Program-made: the position numbers and the translations under genes
In this document: positions 31,028 through 38,038 of the stretch, piece after piece
Layout: every line of letters begins with the position of its first letter
Position numbering within the stretch: the first letter of the stretch is position 1
From: an uncultured Thiotrichales bacterium
Lineage (GTDB): Bacteria; Pseudomonadota; Gammaproteobacteria; CAZUMV01
Direction of reading: 5' to 3'
Length of the DNA: 38,038 bases
Assembly: GCA_938041655.1 (NCBI GenBank)
Contig: CALISW010000206.1
Coordinates: 1-38,038, forward strand
Notes under the pieces: model-generated
What the model saw: the letters and a program-made list of their open reading frames with translations, nothing else
Database searches by the model: none
Told to the model about the DNA's origin: nothing

Positions 31028-31867
31028 GTGGCAGGAAATAAAAACCTCAGCTTCGAGTTTTTCCCTCCTCGTAATGATGAAGCACTCGACGAGTTGGCCA
31101 AGACTGCAAAGGATCTTGGTCAACTCAACCCCGAGTTCTTTTCGGTTACTTTTGGTGCCGGTGGATCTTCACAAAACAAAACGCTGGAAACGGTGTTAAA
31201 GACCAGATCAGCGACGAATTTAAACGTCGCTCCACATCTTACCTGTGTAGGATCCAACAAAGAAAATATCAAAGCTCTGCTGGATGAATACCAAAGCCAT
31301 GGCATTGATCACCTGGTGTGTTTACGCGGTGATATACCGTCCGGGCTAATGCATCCTGGCGAGTTCATGCACGCCTCTGATCTGGTGAGTTTTATTCGTG
31401 AACACAGTGGTGAGCATTTCACCATTGACGTGGCGAGTTACCCTGAGCCACACCCGGAATCTTCCAGCCCGGATGAGGATATCAAGCACTTCATTAACAA
31501 AGCCAAAGCCGGTGCCAACAGCTCAATTACTCAATACTTTTATAATGTTGATGCTTATCTGTATTTTGTTGACAAGGTCAGAGCAGAGGGGCTGGATATT
31601 CCGATCGTGCCTGGCATCATGCCGATCACCAACTACAAAGGCTTGCTTCGTTTTTCTAACGCATGCGGTGCTGAAATCCCGCGCTGGATTCAACTCCGCC
31701 TGGAAGCCTATCAAGACGATAAAGATTCATTGATAGCATTTGGTGAAGATGTGGTGACCAATCTGTGCCAACAACTGATTGACAACGATGTTCCCGGGCT
31801 GCATTTCTACAGTATGAATAAATCAGCTCCTACTCTGAATATCTGCAGCAATCTTGATCTAGCGTAA
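31028..31867 (+). CDS. metF: Methylenetetrahydrofolate reductase
   Basis: LSFEFFPPRNDEALDEL, FFSVTFGAGGSSQNKT, HLTCVGSNKENI, LVCLRGDIP, ITQYFYNVDAYLYFVDKV; GTG start. Confidence 0.96.
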   Translation: MAGNKNLSFEFFPPRNDEALDELAKTAKDLGQLNPEFFSVTFGAGGSSQNKTLETVLKTRSATNLNVAPHLTCVGSNKENIKALLDEYQSHGIDHLVCLRGDIPSGLMHPGEFMHASDLVSFIREHSGEHFTIDVASYPEPHPESSSPDEDIKHFINKAKAGANSSITQYFYNVDAYLYFVDKVRAEGLDIPIVPGIMPITNYKGLLRFSNACGAEIPRWIQLRLEAYQDDKDSLIAFGEDVVTNLCQQLIDNDVPGLHFYSMNKSAPTLNICSNLDLA

Positions 31868-31873
31868 AACCCA

Positions 31874-32620
31874 ATGCGCAGTCAACGCAACATACGCGCC
31901 TATCTGCCCATCTCTTTTGAAAATGGTGCAACGATTGAGCTGGACAAACGCAACATTCATCATTTCCATACCGTACTTCGACTCAGACATAACGATCAGG
32001 TCACACTCTTTAATGGCGAAGAACAGCTTGAAGCCAAAGCAAGCATCACCTCATTGAATAAAAAAAGCGGCTCGCTACTCATTGAAGACATAATGCCTGC
32101 CAAGACGGAAAGCTCGTTAAATACCTGCTTATGGCAAGCCGTGAGTCGCTCGGATCGTATGGATTTTGCGATTCAAAAGTCTGTTGAACTTGGCGTTACC
32201 AGCATACAACCGGTTACCACAGAGCGCTCACCGTTACGTCTGAAAGATAAAAAATTGGAAAAAAAGATGCAACACTGGCACGGAATTATTATCAGTGCCT
32301 GTGAACAATCCGGTCGAACCGCATTACCATCGCTACACGCGCCAGTACTAATTGACGAACTTTTGAGCAAACGCGATTCGACAAACGCAGGAATACTACT
32401 GGACCCAGAAGCACACCGTAGTCTGCGAGAAATTGACTCGATTAATCATCCTGTAGATATTTTAATTGGTCCAGAGGGTGGACTTACAAACAATGAAATT
32501 GACACTGCAAAAAAGGCAGGATTTACTGACTATCAGCTTGGCCCGAGAATCTTGCGCACCGAGACTGCCGCCATTAGCGTATTAAGCTACTTACAAAATA
32601 TCTTTGGAGATGCGGCTTAA
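31874..32620 (+). CDS. rsmE: 16S rRNA (uracil1498-N3)-methyltransferase
   Basis: HHFHTVLRLRHNDQVTLFNG, QAVSRSDRMDFAIQKSVELGVTSIQPVTTERS, IGPEGGLTNNEI, LGPRILRTETAAISVLSYLQ. Confidence 0.95.
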   Translation: MRSQRNIRAYLPISFENGATIELDKRNIHHFHTVLRLRHNDQVTLFNGEEQLEAKASITSLNKKSGSLLIEDIMPAKTESSLNTCLWQAVSRSDRMDFAIQKSVELGVTSIQPVTTERSPLRLKDKKLEKKMQHWHGIIISACEQSGRTALPSLHAPVLIDELLSKRDSTNAGILLDPEAHRSLREIDSINHPVDILIGPEGGLTNNEIDTAKKAGFTDYQLGPRILRTETAAISVLSYLQNIFGDAA

Positions 32621-32625
32621 CGAAC

Positions 32626-33105
32626 TTAGTGGTGATGGCCACCAGGACCATGTACGTGCTTGTGTTGCAACTCTTCTTCCGAGGCATCTCTGACCTCAAG
32701 TACTTCAACATCAAACACCAACGTTTTTCCTGCCATTGGATGGTTACCGTCGATGGTAACTTCATCATCATCTGCGCTGACCACAGTTACAACCTGCACA
32801 CCCTGACTGGTTTGTGCCTGAAACTGAATGCCCGGCGCGACATCCATGCCCTCAAATAAACTGCGATCAACAACCTGCACCATATCGGCACTATGCTCGC
32901 CGTAAGCTTCCGCCGGCTCAACCGTAACCTCGAGCTTGTCCCCAACAGCTTTACCTGCCAGCTCTTTTTCCAGACCCACGATGATATTGCCATGCCCATG
33001 CAAATAGGCGAGAGGATCGGCATCAACTGAAGATTCCAGTACCGCACCCTCGGTATCCTTCAAGGTGTAGTTGAGTAGTACTGCTTTATCGTTAGCAATT
33101 TGCAT
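32626..33105 (-). CDS. slyD: FKBP-type peptidyl-prolyl isomerase, SlyD-like, with short His-rich tail
   Basis: MQIANDKAVLLNYTLKDTEGAVLESS...LAYLHGHGNIIVGLEKELAGKAVGDKLEVTVEPAEAYGE...NHPMAGKTLVFDVEVLEVRDASEEELQHKHVHGPGGHHH. Confidence 0.88.
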   Translation of the reverse strand: MQIANDKAVLLNYTLKDTEGAVLESSVDADPLAYLHGHGNIIVGLEKELAGKAVGDKLEVTVEPAEAYGEHSADMVQVVDRSLFEGMDVAPGIQFQAQTSQGVQVVTVVSADDDEVTIDGNHPMAGKTLVFDVEVLEVRDASEEELQHKHVHGPGGHHH

Positions 33106-33253
33106 AGTGAATCCCATTTATTTGAGTCAAGTGTACAGCAGAGCATCATTATTTCAATTAAACTGAAACATGAGTTTAAGGTTTGTTAAAATGGATCTGT
33201 TAACGATCCAGTAATCATTCGACGTTATTCCTTACTAGAGACGAGAGTTCACA

Positions 33254-34111
33254 ATGTTCAAAGCAAGCAAACACCCTTTCCTGGTTCCTAATGATGGTAG
33301 TTTTAACCTATCCGACAGCCCCACCAACATTGGTGAAGAACGTGACAAGAAAAACCTCAAATCCGAACTCAAAAAGACAGTTGCCGACATTGCTGATCTA
33401 CAAGAAGTGTTATATGCCGATGACCGTTATTCCTTACTACTGATTTTTCAGGCCATGGACGCAGCCGGAAAGGACAGCACCATTCGTAGTGTGTTGTCCG
33501 GCGTGAATCCTGCTGGCTGTCAGGTCTATAGTTTCAAGCAACCCAGTAGTGAAGAACTCGATCACGACTTCCTCTGGCGCACCGCACAATCGCTACCCGA
33601 ACGCGGACGCATTGGTGTTTTTAATCGCAGTTACTATGAAGAAGTATTGGTAATTCGCGTGCATCCGGAATATCTGTCTGGGCAAAAACTACCGTGGCAA
33701 CCCGATCTGAAAACTCTCTGGAAACAACGCTACGAGTCCATCGCCGATCACGAAAAACATTTGGCACGCAACGGCACAGTCATTTTGAAGTTCTGGTTAA
33801 ACGTCTCACAGGAAGAACAACACAATCGCTTTCGCAGCCGACTTGAAGTCCCGAAAAAGAACTGGAAATTTTCGGATAGCGATTTATCCGAGAGCAAACT
33901 CTGGGATCAGTATATGAATGCTTATGAGGAAATGCTTAACTCCACCGCAAAAGAATGGGCACCGTGGTATGCGATACCAGCCGATGACAAACCTGCTATG
34001 CGACTAATGGTGGCTGAGATTATTCGCGATACTTTGGCGACACTTGATCTAAACTACCCACAGGCTAAGATTGACATAGAAAAAGCACTCAAAGATATAG
34101 GAAAATCCTAA
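33254..34111 (+). CDS. Polyphosphate kinase 2 family protein
   Basis: LLLIFQAMDAAGKDSTIRSVLSGVNPAGCQVYSFKQPS, FLWRTAQSLPERGRIGVFNRSYYEEVLVIRVHPE, WYAIPADDKPAMRLMVAEII. Confidence 0.94.
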   Translation: MFKASKHPFLVPNDGSFNLSDSPTNIGEERDKKNLKSELKKTVADIADLQEVLYADDRYSLLLIFQAMDAAGKDSTIRSVLSGVNPAGCQVYSFKQPSSEELDHDFLWRTAQSLPERGRIGVFNRSYYEEVLVIRVHPEYLSGQKLPWQPDLKTLWKQRYESIADHEKHLARNGTVILKFWLNVSQEEQHNRFRSRLEVPKKNWKFSDSDLSESKLWDQYMNAYEEMLNSTAKEWAPWYAIPADDKPAMRLMVAEIIRDTLATLDLNYPQAKIDIEKALKDIGKS

Positions 34112-34131
34112 CAAACAATTGATTCAACTTT

Positions 34132-34590
34132 TTATTCAGGCCAGTTATCAATCCATGAATTTCCAGTTGCGACAAGACTATGCTGTTTTTTACCATTGGC
34201 AAAAATTCTGAAACGCTTATACTCATCTTCAGCCTGAGTATTAATAGCAGTCGCAACTAAAAGAAACCCTCCATTAGCTGCGTTCTCGTTCATCCATACC
34301 CTGTAGTTATCGTTATCAACTTTAGCGGTTTGTGCAGCACTACCATATTGAGGCAAACCCAAATCAGCAACCAGTTTGGTATAGGTGCGATTTTCAGAAA
34401 AATACTGCTCTTGTAAAGACGCGATATGCGTCAATGCAGTGAATGCTTCCACGCGCTTGGCTTTTCTCACGTGTCCACGATAGCTGGGAACTGCGATTGC
34501 CAAGATTATTCCTAAAATCACAATCGTGACCATTAACTCGATCAAGGTGAAACCAGACTGCTTATTTGTTCTACTTTTTTCCATTATCAT
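34132..34590 (-). CDS. pilE: Type IV pilin / minor pilin (PilE-like)
   Basis: Class III signal KQSGFTLIELMVTIVILGIILAIAVPSYRGHVRKAKRVEA; EYKRFRIFANGKKQH...WPE; overlaps the pilY1 stop. Confidence 0.88.
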   Translation of the reverse strand: MIMEKSRTNKQSGFTLIELMVTIVILGIILAIAVPSYRGHVRKAKRVEAFTALTHIASLQEQYFSENRTYTKLVADLGLPQYGSAAQTAKVDNDNYRVWMNENAANGGFLLVATAINTQAEDEYKRFRIFANGKKQHSLVATGNSWIDNWPE

Positions 34591-37500
34591 TCTTCCGTCG
34601 GGTCAGCCGTTTCATCTTCAACAAGATTTACACAAGTCGCTTCGTAATCAGCATGATCAGTGTCGAAGCGGCAATCCAGACCAGGCATTTTCGCTGTCTC
34701 TTTCCAATACACCTTATATGGCTCATCACAAATCTCCATTATGGTATTTTCACCAACACCTATTTCTACACACACCTCTTCATCATCAGACGACTCAGGC
34801 TCAGGCTCTTCACAGCTGGCATCAGCCGGATCACATGTTGGCACAGCATCACTCATCGCATAATCACTGGTATTCACACGAATATCTGTATCGATTGCTG
34901 TGGTAGTTGGAATATCAACAGAACGTACCGGGTCACCACCACCAGGTATTGGGTCTCCATTTTCATCAGTCTCTTCCAAATCACCTGAAGCAGTAGCATC
35001 AGTCAACTTCACCGAGTACAGCTTGTTGGTTGTAGGTGACACACCACAAGCACTAGTCTTAACAGCAGGTGTAAAAGTAGTAAAAAACACTCTGTTGAGG
35101 AAGATAGTAGGCGAACCCAGAGACTTTTCTCCTACCCATGCTGGTGAAGATGACTCATGCAAATCGATTCTCCAGCCTTTTCCAGTCAGCTTATCGAGAT
35201 TTTCTCCACTGGCTGTTGAGGTAACAACATCAGCTGTTGCATCATACAAAGAGGCTTCTGTAATTGTTGCGGCAGCAGTGCCCACAGAGTCATAAATCAT
35301 GTACAAACGATCTTGCACACTCGGTGTTTCAACTTCGACAGCAGGCACTTCGCTCTCATCTATTTTAGTTTGACCATCCAATGGATGGGCTCTAAACCCT
35401 GAGGCCGTAGCTATCGCCAGTTTTTCATTATTTACAAAAGCTACCGCAGGTGGGTAAAAGAAACGACGGTTACTTTCTAATGTTCGCTCACCTAGTGAAG
35501 CGTCTTTAGTCGCGTCACCAACACCTAAATTCGCTAACATCGAAACATTAAGAGAGCCTGTAGTATCCAGGTTATTATCGCTGTGGGATGACCCTGTATT
35601 TATATCAACACGCCATAATTGAGCACCCATGTCCCCAAAATATAAACGATCAGCAAATCCATCACCAGCAACACTGATAGCCCTGATTTCGCTCGGAATT
35701 GCATACTTGAGACCTGGCTCCAACATTTTTGTGGTGTCAACATCGCCTGAAGTTACCATTGGAACAATCGATTTAATTCTCTCGCCGGTAAGAAGATCGA
35801 CAAAATATACGCCGAGGCCAGTACTGTAATCACCAATCTCGGCCCGGGTCTGATCCGGCTTATCTTCCAGCTTATTGTATCCACCACCAAAGACGCCGAC
35901 GGCACGAGTTGTATCAGTTGCACCTTCTTTGACTCGAATCAGAGATAGTGGTGACCAACTTTCACCCAATAATTCAAAACCGGGGTCACCCGATTCTATA
36001 CGCCACTTTAAGGTTATAAATCCAGGATTTGTTACATCTAAACAATAATACGCCATGCCGCCACGACGCATACCGAAATACAAATATACAAAATCGCCAT
36101 CAGCGGTTTCGATATTACCATCTCCATCTACATCATTACGCCAAATTTTGAACTCTCCATCGATTCCATAAATGTGATCACCGGCACCAGAAGTCTGGTA
36201 CTGCTCCTTGATATTTGGAAGCAAGGAATGCGGCATCCAAGCAGTCAACTCTTCACCCTTTTGACTGTGACTTGAAGGCACAGTAAACGTGTGTAGCAAA
36301 CCGCGATTACTCACAGCAAAGAGATATTCAGCATCTCCATAGTCAACCACAGCTGGCTTGGCATGCAAACTATCAGCAAGCCCCTGCACCCTGAACCAGT
36401 CAATTAATTTGTTGCGGGTCTCATAATCACATAGATCACTGAGTCCAAAATTCTCAGGATCCAACCATGGTTCTGAATCCGGACTGGCACAACTCGCTGC
36501 CGTGGACTGCAATTCTACTGATTTAGCTCCAGTAGTTGGCCACTCCGCCTTTTCAAGGTAAATTTTCCGATTACTGGTGTTTTCTATCCAGGCATTAACT
36601 CCACCATCAGCCACACTAGAGGCATCACCCGAAGAACCAAAGCTACTGGTACCTGTACCGAGGACATAGTTTGCGCTTCCCGGTAAATTAGGATCTTCCT
36701 GTAAAAAGAAACCTTTAATATTACCATTCCAGATTCTGGCACCAGCCTCTGATTTGAACATGGGTACAAATACCCGATTCTTGGTTTGCAAGGTATTCTT
36801 GTCTAGCGAGAGCGAAATTGCCGGACGGTCTGGTGTTTCTTTACCAACGGCATCAATGATTTTTTCGATTGCCGTGGTTAAGGATTCAGCATTATCTGCC
36901 TCAATCGCTTTAGGTTCTGTAGGCGAGCCATCTGCACCCGGAATAAACCCCCCACCAGCTACTGCCAACGAATCCAGAAATGACTTCTCAGCACTGGCAC
37001 CACTCAAGGCAAAACCAATTGTGTAGGTTTTAATATTTCCATATTGACCAGAAAGTGGGTCTCCAGACGCATTTAAATCAAGAGCATCACCAGTGCGTAG
37101 GTCGTGCGTATACATATAATTGATTAAATCTGTACCACAGGCACCCGATTTTCTAATTTGGCACTCTATGCTTTCTGTTTTTGTTAGTAGATCAGGGTTT
37201 CCGGAGCACTTCTCATCAGTTACTGTTAAGTAAGTGAGAGGATCACAGGCTGCTACGGCCTGAGGATCATAAACGCCATCAGCATCATCCCAGAATATTT
37301 TTCGTATTAATCCGCCAGTCTCATACTTGCTCACTCTAGGGTCAGTCACATCCGTGGGGCTGACATAACTGAATGACGGGGTGTCATCAACATCGCTGCC
37401 TGTAGCGCCATTATCGACAATGTTGGCTGTTGGATGACCATCAGAAATTGTGATAATTACATTTGGTGAACACTCATCAATCGGCGATTCATAAGTAGCA

Positions 37501-38038
37501 ACTGATTCAAATCTGAAGTCACAATCGGCACTAAACTTATCAGGGTCCGGTGGTACCCAGGTACCATTACACGGTGCAGTACTACACACCACCGCACTAT
37601 TACAACTCGGCGCCTCAAATACGCAATTATCTTCTGCCGGGGTCTCACCGTCGAGACAAATTCGAGGTGACGAGGCTCCTGAACAATATCCGCTTCCTGT
37701 GTCAAACTCGCATTGTGCAATGTCGGTTGGTGCAGGCGAACCGGTGTTCAAACTAGGCAAATAAATATTACCCGTCTTTCTCCATAAAGACGTTTTATGT
37801 TGAGCCAATGTAAGTTCCGCAAATGGGAGATCAACAAGATTGCAATTGTTAAATGAATTTTTGCTCAGATAAGCTGCATCTTGTTCTGGTATAGGATCCC
37901 ATGTGTTGTATTCAGGACCTGCGGTATCAAAGTCACAGGAATAATCATAAATATCATCGCCTACATGTTGTGAGTCATCCCAGGCAGTCACCGGAATATA
38001 ATTACGTATCTTGCCAGAGACCTTGTTATAAGATGAGG
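34587..38038 (-). CDS. pilY1: Type IV pilus tip/biogenesis protein PilY1 (N-terminus outside window)
   Basis: VIITISDGHPT segment, C-terminal beta-propeller (LLHTFTVPSSHSQKGEELTAWMPHSLLPNIKEQY, FVYLYFGMRRGGMAYYCLDVTNP), Ca-binding-like DVDGDGNIETADGD at 36093-36134. The listed start at 37991 is an internal GTG; the frame stays open to the window edge (SSYNKVSGKIRNYIPVTAWDD). Confidence 0.95.
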   Translation of the reverse strand, partial: SSYNKVSGKIRNYIPVTAWDDSQHVGDDIYDYSCDFDTAGPEYNTWDPIPEQDAAYLSKNSFNNCNLVDLPFAELTLAQHKTSLWRKTGNIYLPSLNTGSPAPTDIAQCEFDTGSGYCSGASSPRICLDGETPAEDNCVFEAPSCNSAVVCSTAPCNGTWVPPDPDKFSADCDFRFESVATYESPIDECSPNVIITISDGHPTANIVDNGATGSDVDDTPSFSYVSPTDVTDPRVSKYETGGLIRKIFWDDADGVYDPQAVAACDPLTYLTVTDEKCSGNPDLLTKTESIECQIRKSGACGTDLINYMYTHDLRTGDALDLNASGDPLSGQYGNIKTYTIGFALSGASAEKSFLDSLAVAGGGFIPGADGSPTEPKAIEADNAESLTTAIEKIIDAVGKETPDRPAISLSLDKNTLQTKNRVFVPMFKSEAGARIWNGNIKGFFLQEDPNLPGSANYVLGTGTSSFGSSGDASSVADGGVNAWIENTSNRKIYLEKAEWPTTGAKSVELQSTAASCASPDSEPWLDPENFGLSDLCDYETRNKLIDWFRVQGLADSLHAKPAVVDYGDAEYLFAVSNRGLLHTFTVPSSHSQKGEELTAWMPHSLLPNIKEQYQTSGAGDHIYGIDGEFKIWRNDVDGDGNIETADGDFVYLYFGMRRGGMAYYCLDVTNPGFITLKWRIESGDPGFELLGESWSPLSLIRVKEGATDTTRAVGVFGGGYNKLEDKPDQTRAEIGDYSTGLGVYFVDLLTGERIKSIVPMVTSGDVDTTKMLEPGLKYAIPSEIRAISVAGDGFADRLYFGDMGAQLWRVDINTGSSHSDNNLDTTGSLNVSMLANLGVGDATKDASLGERTLESNRRFFYPPAVAFVNNEKLAIATASGFRAHPLDGQTKIDESEVPAVEVETPSVQDRLYMIYDSVGTAAATITEASLYDATADVVTSTASGENLDKLTGKGWRIDLHESSSPAWVGEKSLGSPTIFLNRVFFTTFTPAVKTSACGVSPTTNKLYSVKLTDATASGDLEETDENGDPIPGGGDPVRSVDIPTTTAIDTDIRVNTSDYAMSDAVPTCDPADASCEEPEPESSDDEEVCVEIGVGENTIMEICDEPYKVYWKETAKMPGLDCRFDTDHADYEATCVNLVEDETADPTEE

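Noticed and set aside
34526-34988. Plus-strand ORFs of 126 and 140 aa over pilE/pilY1
   Set aside because: Antisense to well-supported pilin and PilY1 coding sequence; His/Ile-rich composition typical of shadow frames.
1-38038. CRISPR arrays, transposases, integrases, rRNA operons
   Set aside because: No regularly spaced repeats, no recognisable transposase or recombinase ORF and no rRNA sequence seen.

Overview
This looks like a 38 kb stretch of gammaproteobacterial chromosome, dense in genes and mostly core functions. From left to right it contains: the end of a type IV pilus assembly operon (pilO partial, pilP, pilQ) with aroK, aroB, dnaG and rpoD; a tRNA with a CAT anticodon, most likely tRNA-Ile2; an accessory block (about 8.7-13.6 kb) with a tiny, very basic PEP-CTERM protein, an exosortase-family protein and two tandem, related, membrane-associated GTPases; a minus-strand tatC/tatB/tatA/hisE/hisF/ycgN-like block; a minus-strand outer-membrane beta-barrel + LolA-like + RND/MMPL exporter cluster; a minus-strand tkt-gapA-pgk-pyk-fba carbon metabolism cluster; metK, an SAH-riboswitch-like element, ahcY, metF and rsmE; slyD-like and ppk2; and a pilY1 (partial)-pilin pair. 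The best candidate for an undescribed system is the 8.7-13.6 kb block: a 'one sortase, one substrate' locus with a structured leader before the substrate, a terminator separating substrate from exosortase, and two coupled GTPases with an unusual DxPDFDSV G3 motif. All family assignments were made by eye from motifs; no database search was run.
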